Positions 20,210 to 30,890 of a stretch of DNA of 64,000 nt are shown one piece after another. The notes below the pieces were generated by a model, which was given only the letters and a program-made list of their open reading frames with translations, was not told where the DNA came from and ran no database searches. A program made the position numbers and the translations under genes. Every line of letters starts with the position of its first letter. Position 1 is the stretch's first letter. The stretch spans positions 124,001 to 188,000 of the forward strand of contig NZ_CP015030.1 in assembly GCF_011455695.1 (NCBI RefSeq). Direction: 5' to 3'. Source of the stretch: Mannheimia granulomatis (GTDB lineage Bacteria; Pseudomonadota; Gammaproteobacteria; Enterobacterales; Pasteurellaceae).

Positions 20210-21982
20210 ATGTCTTGGGACATTGTAATAACGTTAGCAGTAACTTTCATTGCCGTGTTTTTATTTGCAACAGAAAAAATGCGAATGGATGCCGTAGCCA
20301 TTTTGGTATTATGTTCATTGGTTTTATTAGGGCAGGTTGATGCTCAATCTGCATTGAGTGGATTTTCAAATTCCGCAACAGTAACTGTTACTGCAATGTT
20401 TGTCTTAGCAGCGGGTTTACAAAACAGCGGCGCATTAGATAGGGTTGGGAGCTTATTGGCAAATGCGAAATCACCTTGGTTGTTTTTGTTGATATTATGT
20501 GGAGTGAATGCTGCAGTATCTCCTTTTGTTAATAATACAGCAGTAGTTGCCGTGTTAATTCCAATTGTTATTGTTGCTGCACAAAATATTAAAATGGCTC
20601 CATCTAAGGCTTTGATTCCACTCTCATTTGCTTCTCAAATGGCGGGTGTTTGTACGCTGATCGGGACTTCAACTAATTTGTTAGTCAATGCTATTGCTCA
20701 AAAACAAGGCCATTCCGGTTTCAGTATGTTTGAGTTTGCGCCTTTAGGGCTTATTTTCTTTGCAGTTGGTGTGGTTTACTTATTACTAACCAGCCGTTTT
20801 TTATTGCCGGAATCACGCTTGCAGCTGGAAGATGGCGAAGGCTTTGGAAAATATGTTTCTGAATTAAAAGTAAATAAGGATTCGCCTTTAATTGGTAGCA
20901 GTACTGCCGGTTCAGGTTTAAACGAAGAATTTAATTTATTCACTATTGGTGTATTGCGTGATGGTGAGAGATTATCTACACCAAGCCATCAAGTGCTGCA
21001 AAAACACGATATTTTATTGCTACGAGGGGAATCTGAAGACCTTGCTAAAGTTCGCGGAAAATATGGTTTACACCATGTTGTTTATGGGCGACGTGATAGT
21101 GATGAGGAGAACCTTGAGGATGATTTGATGGTAGCTGAAGTAATGATTTCACCTACTTCTCGTTGGATTGGCGGTACTATCCCGATTTTAAGACAGCGTT
21201 GGAATAAAAATGCGACAGTATTAGGCATACAACGTCGTAGTCAGGTCATTCGTGAACGTTTACGCTCTACAGCTTTTAAAATGGGGGATATTCTTTTACT
21301 GACATTACCCAAAGATGACATGGAAAGCTTACGTAAAGATAAAGATTTTATTGTGTTATCTTCCGATTTAGTGAAAGAGGAAGAATCATGGCACAGCAAA
21401 TTTGCCCTATCTGTGATGGTAGCTGTTGTAGCAACCGCTGCATTAGGCTTAGTACCTATTGCCGTTAGTGCATTATTAGGGGCTGTTGCGATGTGTGTTG
21501 CCGGTTGTTTAACAGCCGAGGAAGCATACCGTTCTATTGACTGGAAAATTATTTTAGTACTTGCCGGCTTATTGCCATTGGGAGAAGCCATGGCAAATAG
21601 TGGTGCAGCACAGTTTATTGTAGATAATACTTTAGGAAAAGTAGGTGAATTTGGACCGTTGGTTGTATTTGCAGTGTTATATTTACTCACAATGATACTC
21701 ACTGAGTTTATGAGTAACGCGGGAACTGCAGTATTATTGACTCCTATTGCTATTTCAACGGCCAAAATGCTTGGTGTTGATGCTTCACCTTTTATTATCG
21801 CTGTCATGTTTGCTGCGGCCACTAGCTTTATGACACCGGTAGGCTATCAAACTAATACGATGGTTTACAGTGCAGGGGGCTATAAATTTACTGATTTCAT
21901 CAAAATCGGCTTGCCGCTTAATCTTTTATATTGGATTTTGGGTATTATCCTTATTCCGTGGTTCTTCCCGTTTAATCCATAA
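20210..21982 (+). CDS. SLC13-family permease with two TrkA_C (RCK_C) domains
   Basis: A 590-residue inner-membrane transporter of the SLC13/ArsB-NhaD (ion transporter) superfamily. About five hydrophobic helices (1-200) precede a cytoplasmic insert with two RCK_C-like domains (about 220-300 and 310-385), then about six more helices (400-590). Conserved hairpin segments include SPFVNNTAVVAVLIPIV and LIGTSTNLLVNAIA. Such proteins carry sulfate, dicarboxylates or other anions; the substrate cannot be read here. GGAG lies before the ATG and a terminator follows, so it is probably monocistronic. Confidence 0.85.
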   Translation: MSWDIVITLAVTFIAVFLFATEKMRMDAVAILVLCSLVLLGQVDAQSALSGFSNSATVTVTAMFVLAAGLQNSGALDRVGSLLANAKSPWLFLLILCGVNAAVSPFVNNTAVVAVLIPIVIVAAQNIKMAPSKALIPLSFASQMAGVCTLIGTSTNLLVNAIAQKQGHSGFSMFEFAPLGLIFFAVGVVYLLLTSRFLLPESRLQLEDGEGFGKYVSELKVNKDSPLIGSSTAGSGLNEEFNLFTIGVLRDGERLSTPSHQVLQKHDILLLRGESEDLAKVRGKYGLHHVVYGRRDSDEENLEDDLMVAEVMISPTSRWIGGTIPILRQRWNKNATVLGIQRRSQVIRERLRSTAFKMGDILLLTLPKDDMESLRKDKDFIVLSSDLVKEEESWHSKFALSVMVAVVATAALGLVPIAVSALLGAVAMCVAGCLTAEEAYRSIDWKIILVLAGLLPLGEAMANSGAAQFIVDNTLGKVGEFGPLVVFAVLYLLTMILTEFMSNAGTAVLLTPIAISTAKMLGVDASPFIIAVMFAAATSFMTPVGYQTNTMVYSAGGYKFTDFIKIGLPLNLLYWILGIILIPWFFPFNP

Positions 21983-22002
21983 TTAAGCACATTATTTAAT
22001 TT

Positions 22003-22045
22003 AAAAAAGCTGCTAACTCTTTGAAAAATCGTTAGCAGCTTTTTT
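22003..22045. terminator. Bidirectional terminator between permease and lolE
   Basis: AAAAAAGCTGCTAAC and GTTAGCAGCTTTTTT form a perfect stem between convergent genes. Confidence 0.9.
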
Positions 22046-22059
22046 GTCAATATTGGTTG

Positions 22060-23325
22060 TTAGTGTCCGCTTAATACCTTAGCCGGTTCTAGTTTTGCTG
22101 CCCGGTTAGCAGGGTATAGGCTGGCAAATAAGCTTAAGATGATAGTTGCCAATAGCACATAACTTACGTCTTGCCAATGCAGCTCGCTAGGTAGAAAATC
22201 GACAAAATAAACACCGTCAGACAGTAATTTTATACCAAAAAATCCTTCAACAGCCTTGATGATAGCGGTCAAATTTAGCGATAAAATTACGCCTAAAATA
22301 ATACCGCATACAGCCCCTTTCATTCCTGAAAGCAAGCCGTACCAAAGGAAAATTCGGCGGATAAAGCCGTTATTTGCTCCAAGGGTTCGCTGAATGGCAA
22401 TATCGCCTTGCTTATCTTTTACCGCCATAATCAAGGTAGAAATAATATTAAAACATGCCACCCCAATGACCAACACCATCGCAATATACATAACGGTGCG
22501 AACCAACTGAATGTCGTTATACATATAGCCAAATTTCTCAATCCAAGTGTTTAAATACAGCGGTTGTGGATAGCCGTTGAGCTGTGGCATTTCCAAATGT
22601 TGTACATCAAAAGGATTAGACAGACTGATTTCAAGTCCTGATATTTCATTCGGCTGATATTCCATTAACTCTTGGGCTTTATTAAGCGGAATTAGCGCGT
22701 AGCTATGGTCAAGTTGCCCTTCTAAACGTAGCACGCCGGTGACAGACATATTAAAACGCAACGGCTGAGCTAATTTCCCGTCTTCTGTTGGCTGTGGAAT
22801 CAGCATAGTGACTTCATCACCGGCAGAAACTTCTAATGCTCTAGCAATACCCGCTCCGAGAATTAAACCGTCTTCATGAGCCTGAAATTGTTTGGAGAAC
22901 GCTTGCCATTGTTCTGGCGGAATAAATTGGCTTAGGCGGCTGACTTGATCTTGTTTTTGTGGATCAACCCCTCGCACTTGAGCAATTTTAAGCTGTGAGC
23001 CGTTTTCGATTAATGCGGTAAAGCTCACGAAAGGTGAACTAGCGGTCACATTTTTGGTTTTTTTTACCAATGTTTCTAATTTTGAAGCATTGCCAATCGG
23101 TACACTTTTATTACCTTGATAAGACACTAATTCTGCATGTGGTACAACAGAAAGCACTCGTTGGTTTAGCTCGCGCTCAAAACCATTCATTGCACTTAAG
23201 CCGATAATCAGCACCGCCACACCAAGGGCAATACCGATACTTGAGAAAAGCGAAATCAGCGAAACCAATCGATTTTTCTGTTTGCCACGTTGATAACGCC
23301 AACTGATAAAAAACGGAGTGTTCAT
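22060..23325 (-). CDS. lolE: Lipoprotein-releasing system permease LolE
   Basis: A FtsX/MacB-type inner-membrane subunit of LolCDE, which extracts mature lipoproteins to LolA. 421 residues: an N-terminal helix, a large periplasmic domain, and three C-terminal helices starting near residue 275. The start overlaps the lolD stop (TAATG). LolC and LolE are paralogues; the third position of the operon supports LolE. Confidence 0.93.
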   Translation of the reverse strand: MNTPFFISWRYQRGKQKNRLVSLISLFSSIGIALGVAVLIIGLSAMNGFERELNQRVLSVVPHAELVSYQGNKSVPIGNASKLETLVKKTKNVTASSPFVSFTALIENGSQLKIAQVRGVDPQKQDQVSRLSQFIPPEQWQAFSKQFQAHEDGLILGAGIARALEVSAGDEVTMLIPQPTEDGKLAQPLRFNMSVTGVLRLEGQLDHSYALIPLNKAQELMEYQPNEISGLEISLSNPFDVQHLEMPQLNGYPQPLYLNTWIEKFGYMYNDIQLVRTVMYIAMVLVIGVACFNIISTLIMAVKDKQGDIAIQRTLGANNGFIRRIFLWYGLLSGMKGAVCGIILGVILSLNLTAIIKAVEGFFGIKLLSDGVYFVDFLPSELHWQDVSYVLLATIILSLFASLYPANRAAKLEPAKVLSGH

Positions 23326-24005
23326 TAATTTCCCTCGCTCAGCACACCATCTCGCATGACTAAACGGCGTGAAAGTTTATTGGCAAGGTTTAAATCGTGG
23401 GTAACCAATAAGAAGGCGATGTTTTGCTCGTGATTGAGTTGTTGAATCAGCTCAAAAATACTTTCGGTGGTTTTTTGGTCTAAATTGCCTGTCGGTTCAT
23501 CGGCAAGCACTAAAGCTGGATTGTTTACTAAAGCACGAGCAATCGCCACACGCTGACGTTCGCCACCTGATAATGCTGACGGGCGATGTGTAATTCGATG
23601 AGCTAATCCGACCGCTTGTAACATTTTCTCTGCACGGCTGGCCGCTTCGGTTTTGTTTTGTTTACCGATTAACATTGGCATCATCACATTTTCAAGAGCG
23701 GAAAAATCGGCCATTAAGTGATGAAATTGATACACAAAGCCCAAATTTTGGTTACGTAAGAGGGCTAATTTATCTGAGCTTAATTTTTGCAAAGATTGCC
23801 CGCGAATCCACACCTCTCCTGAACTAGGTTGATCTAGACCACCAAGCGTATGAAGTAAGGTACTTTTACCCGAGCCGGAGCTACCAACAATTGCCACTAA
23901 CTCACCGGTGTTCATTGAAAACGAAACTTCTTTTAGTACCTGAACTTTCTGTTCGCCTTCATCATAAAATTTGCTGATATTTTCACAGCGGAGTAATTCT
24001 GTCAT
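23325..24005 (-). CDS. lolD: Lipoprotein-releasing system ATPase LolD
   Basis: The ATPase of LolCDE. Walker [19 protein letters not shown], signature [15 protein letters not shown], Walker [14 protein letters not shown] and the H-loop in LLVTHD are intact. The 226-residue start at 24005 has AGGA at good spacing; the frame also allows a GTG five codons upstream. Middle gene of lolC-lolD-lolE. Confidence 0.97.
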   Translation of the reverse strand: MTELLRCENISKFYDEGEQKVQVLKEVSFSMNTGELVAIVGSSGSGKSTLLHTLGGLDQPSSGEVWIRGQSLQKLSSDKLALLRNQNLGFVYQFHHLMADFSALENVMMPMLIGKQNKTEAASRAEKMLQAVGLAHRITHRPSALSGGERQRVAIARALVNNPALVLADEPTGNLDQKTTESIFELIQQLNHEQNIAFLLVTHDLNLANKLSRRLVMRDGVLSEGN

Positions 24006-24082
24006 TTTTTGTCCTAACACACTAAATTCATTGATTTATCGTCAATACAAGCGGTCATTTTTGCTTAAAATTTTGTAAATTG

Positions 24083-25255
24083 TTATTCATATCTCAATGC
24101 CTGAGCCGGCTCAATTTTTGAGGCTCGGTAAGCAGGGTAAATGGTGCAAAGTAGCGACAGCAAAATAGAAATGCCGATAATAATTGCAATTTGTGAGCCC
24201 GAAATTAAGCTTGGTAAATGAATGGTTGGGTTAAGCAATAAAATGATTTGATCCAAATTCATCGCAATCAGCACACCAATCGCTCCACCGACTAATGATC
24301 CAATCACGCCCACAATTGCTCCTTGGAACACAAAAATTTGCATCACTTGTTTTTTGGTTAAACCTTGGGTTTGCAAAATGGCAATTTCGCCCTGTTTATC
24401 CACCACCATTAAGCTAAGCGATGTGACGATATTAGAGATAGCAACTACAATAATCAGGCTAATGAGCAAGCCCATCATATTTTTTTCCATTTTCACCGCT
24501 TGGAAAAATTCGCCTTTTTGTTCACGCCAATCGCTGATTTGGTAGTTTTCTTCCATAAAATATTGTGGAAGTTCGGTCACTTGGAACGGATCTTGCAGAT
24601 ATAAACGTACGCCTTGAACTTGGTCTTCGGTAATTCTGAGTAAACGTCCTACATCGGCTAAATTCGCAAATAAGGTAAACTCACTCGCCTCTCGATTAGA
24701 CTGGTAAATGCCTGAGATTTCAAATAACCGTTGTACCGGCACACGTCCTAAAGGAGTATATTGGCTATTTTCGGTAATCATTAAACGTAGCTTATCGCCT
24801 ACGCTTAAATTGAGCTTATTTGCCAAACGTGAACCAACTACCACTTTAAATTCACCGGTTGGTAATAATTGGGAAATATTTTCTGAAACTAATAGTGGAT
24901 CATCAGTTGAGTGCTCAACACCAATAAGCTGACCGGCATTAATTCCCTCTGAGCTTTGAATAATGACGTTAGCATGGTTAATAGCAACACTTCCGCTTAC
25001 AAAGGCAGGGAGGTTCAGCTTTTCATCTTTGCTAAAGTTTCCCTCTTGGGGAGAAATAATCGCGTGCGGTAAGGTAGAAAGCAGATTGTTTTTCTGCATA
25101 TTTTCCAAGCCGTTCATTACAGACAATACAATCACCAATGCCATCACCCCCAGCACAATGCCAAGGCTTGCAAGGTTGGTAACTAATCGTCCGAAACGGT
25201 CTGCGCTTTTCGATCTAAAATAGCGAAAAGCGATAAAAAAAGGGGTTAAATTCAT
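24083..25255 (-). CDS. lolC: Lipoprotein-releasing system permease LolC
   Basis: Partner of LolE that also contacts LolA. 390 residues with an N-terminal helix, a periplasmic domain, and three C-terminal helices, ending in the family-typical YPAYRASKIEPAQALRYE. The chosen Met (MNLTPFFIAFRYFRSKSADR) matches family starts; the frame is open to 25294. An uptake signal sequence lies in the gap to lolD. Confidence 0.95.
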   Translation of the reverse strand: MNLTPFFIAFRYFRSKSADRFGRLVTNLASLGIVLGVMALVIVLSVMNGLENMQKNNLLSTLPHAIISPQEGNFSKDEKLNLPAFVSGSVAINHANVIIQSSEGINAGQLIGVEHSTDDPLLVSENISQLLPTGEFKVVVGSRLANKLNLSVGDKLRLMITENSQYTPLGRVPVQRLFEISGIYQSNREASEFTLFANLADVGRLLRITEDQVQGVRLYLQDPFQVTELPQYFMEENYQISDWREQKGEFFQAVKMEKNMMGLLISLIIVVAISNIVTSLSLMVVDKQGEIAILQTQGLTKKQVMQIFVFQGAIVGVIGSLVGGAIGVLIAMNLDQIILLLNPTIHLPSLISGSQIAIIIGISILLSLLCTIYPAYRASKIEPAQALRYE

Positions 25256-25319
25256 TGAATTTCTTATCAAAATAACGAATAAAGAGGCGAACACAGCGGT
25301 TCGCCTAAATCAGCGAGCC

Positions 25320-26183
<864 letters not shown>

Positions 26184-26198
26184 TTAATTTTAAGTGTC

Positions 26199-26220
26199 CT
26201 AGCACGCTTTAGCGTGCTAG
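26199..26220. repeat. Perfect 9-bp hairpin between sirB1 and kdsA
   Basis: CTAGCACGC-TTTA-GCGTGCTAG. There is no T run after it, so it looks more like an mRNA-processing or REP-like hairpin than a terminator. Confidence 0.6.
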
Positions 26221-26228
26221 AGGTAAAG

Positions 26229-27095
26229 TTAATGCACCAAACTTTTTTGGCTTTTGCGTTCCAAGCCTTGCACTTCCATTTTCAGTAATTCTGTAGATGG
26301 ATCTTCAGGGCATTGGTCGATAAAATAATTAATATCTTCTAACGCTGCTTGGTAGCAATCCATACTTGCTAACACCATACCTCGGTCACGAATCTCGTAT
26401 GGATCCTCCGGGCTAAAGGCTAGGCGGTATTCAATTAAGCGTAGCGTTTCTTCGTATTTCCCTTCTCGGGTAAGGGCCATTTTAAACACGGTTTCGATGC
26501 GTTCTAATAACTCGGTCACATTCGCTCGTTTTAAAAGATCGGGAGTGACTTCAGAGCCAAAGCCTAATTCTCCCTCTAGCCATTTATTTAGCATTTCAAT
26601 TGTTAAAAATTCGCCGTTCCAAGGGTTGATAAAACGAACTTTGGTTGCTCCGTTCGGTTGACGGATTTCAGCTCGTAAAATCAGCTGGGTTGGGAAATTT
26701 ACCGGATAGAGCGGTAAATCTAACACCGAGGCTAAATAAAGCACAATTGAACCCAGTGACACAGGCATTCCGCGTTTTTTACGGATTACTTGATTTAACA
26801 ATAAATTTTCCGTATGGAAATAATCTTCATAATAGCAACTGAAGCCCCACTTGTGATAAACCAAAGTCAGAAGTTGATTAATACGTTCTTCATCTGTTTC
26901 GCCATTGACATTATAACGAGCTTTTTTTACTAAGGCAGACATCTGCCCAAACACTTGCTGCTCGCGTACATTACTATCAATAAGTGTAGTGAGTCGCAAA
27001 ATTTCACGATAAAGATATTTTTTTAATTCCACTTCACTAATCGTAATTTGGGGTTCTTCCAGCTCTCTTAATAATTCTTGAATAATATCGTCCAT
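26229..27095 (-). CDS. sirB1: SirB1/YchA-like transglutaminase-TPR protein
   Basis: 288 residues with a transglutaminase-like N-terminal part (YHKWGFSCYYEDYFHTENLL and RGMPVSLGSIVLYLA) and two TPR-like repeats at the C-terminus. Family name SirB1/YchA; the biochemical role is not established. It lies between prmC and kdsA, the E. coli position. Confidence 0.88.
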   Translation of the reverse strand: MDDIIQELLRELEEPQITISEVELKKYLYREILRLTTLIDSNVREQQVFGQMSALVKKARYNVNGETDEERINQLLTLVYHKWGFSCYYEDYFHTENLLLNQVIRKKRGMPVSLGSIVLYLASVLDLPLYPVNFPTQLILRAEIRQPNGATKVRFINPWNGEFLTIEMLNKWLEGELGFGSEVTPDLLKRANVTELLERIETVFKMALTREGKYEETLRLIEYRLAFSPEDPYEIRDRGMVLASMDCYQAALEDINYFIDQCPEDPSTELLKMEVQGLERKSQKSLVH

Positions 27096-27105
27096 TTCCT
27101 GCCTT

Positions 27106-28356
27106 TTATTCTTTTAAAACTGCTTTAGTCACTCGGTCATTACCGCCATAATCTTGTACTGTTTCAACGGCTTCCCACAAGGTTAAATTAAATAAATTTC
27201 GTACCATTTCAGCTTGTTGCCAACCGTGTTCCAGCATTAATGCCCCTTGTGGCTTTAAGTGAAGCGGTGCATTTTCGATAATTTTTTGCAAATCGTTCAA
27301 GCCATTGTTATCGGCAACTAAAGCGGTTAAAGGTTCAAAACGCACATCACCAAAACGGAGGTTTTCATCATCCATATCAATATAGGGCGGATTCGATAAA
27401 ATCAAGTCAAATTGCTGATTTTCTAAGCTGGAAAACCAATCACTTTGTATAAAACGTACGTTATTAAAGCCAAGATTTTGACGATTTTCCTCTGCTAGTT
27501 TGACGGCATCAAGCTGAAAATCCACACCGATAATATCGGCTTTATCGCCCAACTCGCTCGCCATTGCCAACGCAATTGCCCCTGTGCCGGTGCCTAAATC
27601 TAAAATTTGCAAATTTTTTTGTTTTTCTAACCGCTTGTGAGCCCAATCTAATGCTAATTCCACCAAACGTTCCGTATCCGGGCGGGGAATTAAGGTCGCG
27701 GTTGAAACCTTTAACGGCAAAGACCAAAATTCTTTCTCGCCTAAAATATACGCCATCGGCTCGCCGTTTGCACGCCGCGCCAGCTTTTCAGCAAGTTCCA
27801 CTAATTCCTGCTCTGAAAGTTTGGTTTCTGCAAAAGCAAAAATTGCCGATTTTGAGCGTTTTGTGACCGCTTGTAGTAGCAAATTTGCATCAAATTTGGC
27901 ATCTAAAAATGGGTTGTTTTCCGCATTTTCAAGCAAAGTTTGTTCAGCGAAAGTGAGCCATTCCGCATAAGTTTTGGGGAAAATATTTACCGCATAAAAC
28001 CGTTCGCAAACCACTTCAAAGTGTTCATCAATCTCCTTGCCAAGTTCCCCTTTAAAAAAATCGCGGTGGGCCATTTTCCAAGATTGATAGTCGCCTTCTC
28101 CTTCAGCAAGGGCAAACTCTTCTGTGACTTCATTAAAGCGTTCGATGAAGACTTCCTTCAGCTGAATACACACGACAGCTTGATTTTGGCTGTCTAATAC
28201 GATGTGTTTTTCGCCTTTTTGTGGAAGCGGTTGATTTTCTGACGCATAAAAGCAGTAACCAGAGCAAGTTGCAGTCTTTCTACCGGCAACCACGAGATTG
28301 GCTAAGGTGTTGGGCTTTATGCCAAATTGCCATTGATAAGAGAAATTTGGTTCCAT
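27106..28356 (-). CDS. prmC: ASCH domain fused to PrmC (release factor glutamine methyltransferase)
   Basis: Residues about 130-416 are a full PrmC, which methylates the Gln of the GGQ motif in RF1 and RF2: FWSLPLKVSTATLIPRPDTE, SAM-binding LDLGTGTGAIALAMA and catalytic NPPY (SNPPYID). Residues 1 to about 128 are an ASCH domain (LVVAGRKTATCSGY, EFALAEGEGDYQSW, HRDFF) of the kind found alone as YhfF-like proteins. No Met lies at the junction, so the fusion seems to be made as one chain. prfA, whose product is the PrmC substrate, lies upstream in the same direction. Confidence 0.93.
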   Translation of the reverse strand: MEPNFSYQWQFGIKPNTLANLVVAGRKTATCSGYCFYASENQPLPQKGEKHIVLDSQNQAVVCIQLKEVFIERFNEVTEEFALAEGEGDYQSWKMAHRDFFKGELGKEIDEHFEVVCERFYAVNIFPKTYAEWLTFAEQTLLENAENNPFLDAKFDANLLLQAVTKRSKSAIFAFAETKLSEQELVELAEKLARRANGEPMAYILGEKEFWSLPLKVSTATLIPRPDTERLVELALDWAHKRLEKQKNLQILDLGTGTGAIALAMASELGDKADIIGVDFQLDAVKLAEENRQNLGFNNVRFIQSDWFSSLENQQFDLILSNPPYIDMDDENLRFGDVRFEPLTALVADNNGLNDLQKIIENAPLHLKPQGALMLEHGWQQAEMVRNLFNLTLWEAVETVQDYGGNDRVTKAVLKE

Positions 28357-28404
28357 ATTGATATATTCTAAAAAAACGATCTATTCTCAATTTAGAATAG
28401 TAAA

Positions 28405-28938
28405 TTATAAAACCCTTACACAATTCCCCGAACGTACAGTTTCAGCAACTTTCTGTTCAATACTAAATGCTTTGCTTGTAAAGTTACTTACTGAAAGGTT
28501 AACGTTAGATTTGCCCGATTTTTTGGTTTGTTGATTTAATGCCTTAAAGTATTCTTTTTCTAAGTTTTGTAGTTCTTGGTCAGCTTGAATATTTGCTTGT
28601 ACTTCGTCAGCGTGTGCACGAGAAACCTTACTCTGATTAAAGCTATAGGTTAAAATATTATCTGCAAATTTCCAGCTTCCTGAACGTTCAAGAGCATAGT
28701 TGAATAGTGGTTTTTCCGTAGGTAATGTTACATTACCGAGATAACTTGCTTTACCATTTTTATTCAGTTTAACTTTGTTTGAGGTTGCAGCCACACCATT
28801 CATTGCACATTCCCATTCACCAATAAAGTATTCAGTAGTTGGAGTAATCACTTCATTTTTTTGTGTTTGGGTAGAGGTGATAAAATTATTACAACCTACA
28901 AGTAGAGTAGTGGCTGTTATAAGTAACACTTTTTTCAT
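28405..28938 (-). CDS. Putative lipoprotein of unknown function
   Basis: The signal peptide ends in a lipobox (TTLLVGCNNF), so Cys16 is the likely lipidated residue. The 177-residue protein has no domain I recognise; the mature part has a WECAMNG...SWKFADN pattern and a charged helix around 115-150. It sits between prfA and the ASCH-prmC gene on the same strand. Confidence 0.75.
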   Translation of the reverse strand: MKKVLLITATTLLVGCNNFITSTQTQKNEVITPTTEYFIGEWECAMNGVAATSNKVKLNKNGKASYLGNVTLPTEKPLFNYALERSGSWKFADNILTYSFNQSKVSRAHADEVQANIQADQELQNLEKEYFKALNQQTKKSGKSNVNLSVSNFTSKAFSIEQKVAETVRSGNCVRVL

Positions 28939-29020
28939 ATTAAAATTCCTCTCGTTCCTAAAAATGAGTTTGTAGCCTTTGCACCAAATTAGTTTAATAA
29001 GAGCAGCTATAACTCTATTT

Positions 29021-30103
29021 TTATGCTTGATCCGACAACGCCGCTAACTGATCTGCTTGGTATTCGGTAATAATCGGCTGAATTAATTCATCAATTTTGC
29101 CATTCATCACTTCATCTAAGCGGTAAACCGTGAGATTGATGCGGTGGTCGGTTACACGCCCTTGCGGGTAGTTGTAGGTACGGATTTTATCCGAGCGGTC
29201 TCCCGAGCCAAGCAAGTTACGACGGGTATCCGCTTGTTCTGCTGCTTGGCGTTCTTGTTCTACTTGCACGATACGAGAGGCTAACACGGCCAAGGCTTTG
29301 GCTTTGTTTTTGTGTTGTGAACGCTCATCTTGGCATTCCACTACAATCCCTGTCGGAATATGGGTAATTCGCACCGCAGAATCGGTGGTATTGACGTGCT
29401 GACCGCCTGCACCCGATGAACGGTAGGTATCGATACGCAAATCCGATGGATTGATTTCCGGCATTTCGCTTTCCGGCAACTCAGGCATTACCGCCACCGT
29501 ACAGGCTGAGGTATGGATACGCCCCTGTGATTCAGTTTTCGGTACACGTTGTACGCGGTGGCCACCTGATTCAAATTTAAGCTGTCCGTAAACACCTTCA
29601 CCGCTGATTTTGACGATGATCTCTTTGTATCCGCCCTGTTCGCTTTCGTTGGCTGACATTTCCTCAATTCTCCAGCGTTTGCTTTCACAGTAACGGCTGT
29701 ACATACGGTATAAATCACCAGCGAAAATCCCTGCTTCATCACCGCCTGTACCGGCACGGATTTCAAGGAAGGCGTTGTATTCATCGTTCGGATCTTTCGG
29801 TAATAATAAAATTTGTAAATGTTGCTCAAGGTTCTCAATTTCGGCTTTGTTCTCAGCGATTTCTTCGGCTGCCATATCCTTCATATCAGGATCATCTAGC
29901 AATAATTGGGCCTCTTCAATATCGTTATTGAGCTTTTTCCAGCGATTGAATGTGCCAACTACTTCTTCTAATTGGGAATATTCTTTGGAATAGGCACGGA
30001 ATTTTTCTTGATCGGCAATGACCGACGCATCACCCAAAAGTGCCTGTAATTCTTCGTGGCGTTCACTTAAACTTTCTAATTTATTAATGATGGAATCTTT
30101 CAT
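29021..30103 (-). CDS. prfA: Peptide chain release factor 1
   Basis: Ends translation at UAA and UAG. 360 residues. The GGQ motif ([17 protein letters not shown]) is intact. The stop-codon recognition tripeptide, PxT in RF1, reads PKT in [15 protein letters not shown]. hemA, often upstream in enterobacteria, is absent. Confidence 0.97.
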   Translation of the reverse strand: MKDSIINKLESLSERHEELQALLGDASVIADQEKFRAYSKEYSQLEEVVGTFNRWKKLNNDIEEAQLLLDDPDMKDMAAEEIAENKAEIENLEQHLQILLLPKDPNDEYNAFLEIRAGTGGDEAGIFAGDLYRMYSRYCESKRWRIEEMSANESEQGGYKEIIVKISGEGVYGQLKFESGGHRVQRVPKTESQGRIHTSACTVAVMPELPESEMPEINPSDLRIDTYRSSGAGGQHVNTTDSAVRITHIPTGIVVECQDERSQHKNKAKALAVLASRIVQVEQERQAAEQADTRRNLLGSGDRSDKIRTYNYPQGRVTDHRINLTVYRLDEVMNGKIDELIQPIITEYQADQLAALSDQA

Positions 30104-30182
30104 TTTTTAAAGCTGTTCTCGTTTGTTTTGAAATAAGGTAAATAACCGCAGATTATAGCGGATTTTCGGCTGAAAATCTTGT

Positions 30183-30755
30183 TTAATTCGCCAGCCAATT
30201 TTGCAAAATTTGAAGCCCATATTCGGTGATAAAGGATTCAGGGTGGAATTGCACGCCGTAAATCGGCAAATTCCGATGTTTGAACGCCATCAACACATTT
30301 TGGTCGCAAATGGCGGTAGTAACAAGCGGTGTGTTTTCCAAAGAATTTTGCAAAATGCCCCAAGAGTGATACAAGCCCACTTGAAAGGTATTCGGCAAGC
30401 CGTTAAAAATCGGGTTCGGCTGAATTTGGCTTAACGTGCGTTGCTGCCCGTGTCGGACATCTTGCAGATTATACAAAGTACCGCCAAAAAATTCGCAAAT
30501 CGTTTGATGCCCCAAACACACGCCCAAAATCGATTTGCTTTGGTGATAGCGTTCCAACATTGCAAAGGTTTGTGGGTAAGCTCTCGGCACATCAGGACCG
30601 GGCGAAATTAAAATATGACTAAATTGCTCAACCTCGTCTAGGCTAAGTTCTTCTACTAATACCACTTTGGTGGGAATATTGATTTTGCGAAGTAAATCCA
30701 CCAAGTTGAAGGTAAAAGAGTCGTGGTTGTCGATGATAAGTAATTTTTTATTCAT
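30183..30755 (-). CDS. pabA: PabA-like aminodeoxychorismate synthase glutaminase
   Basis: A class I glutamine amidotransferase (190 residues) with Cys in GVCLGHQTICEFFGG and His/Glu in VQFHPESFIT. It is a paralogue of trpG at 15988. The nearby divergent pabB (32642-33616) supports a role in 4-amino-4-deoxychorismate synthesis for folate. It is separated from pabB by rmuC and by an inverted repeat pair. Confidence 0.8.
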   Translation of the reverse strand: MNKKLLIIDNHDSFTFNLVDLLRKINIPTKVVLVEELSLDEVEQFSHILISPGPDVPRAYPQTFAMLERYHQSKSILGVCLGHQTICEFFGGTLYNLQDVRHGQQRTLSQIQPNPIFNGLPNTFQVGLYHSWGILQNSLENTPLVTTAICDQNVLMAFKHRNLPIYGVQFHPESFITEYGLQILQNWLAN

Positions 30756-30775
30756 TTTGTTTTATGTAATTTTTC

Positions 30776-30810
30776 AAATCTCCCCTAGCCCCTCTTTGTC
30801 TAAAGAGGGG
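30776..30810 (+). repeat. Left arm of inverted repeat pair
   Basis: AAATCTCCCCTAGCCCCTCT (first 20 nt) continues into TTGTCTAAAGAGGGG; the inner part is itself a hairpin (CCCCTCTTT/AAAGAGGGG). The same unit occurs in opposite orientation at 30894-30927. Confidence 0.8.
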
Positions 30811-30890
30811 AACTAGATCACCATAAATATTCAATCCATCTTTCTTCTATCACTAAATAGCCAGATGAAGGTTATTTACTAGATGATGGA

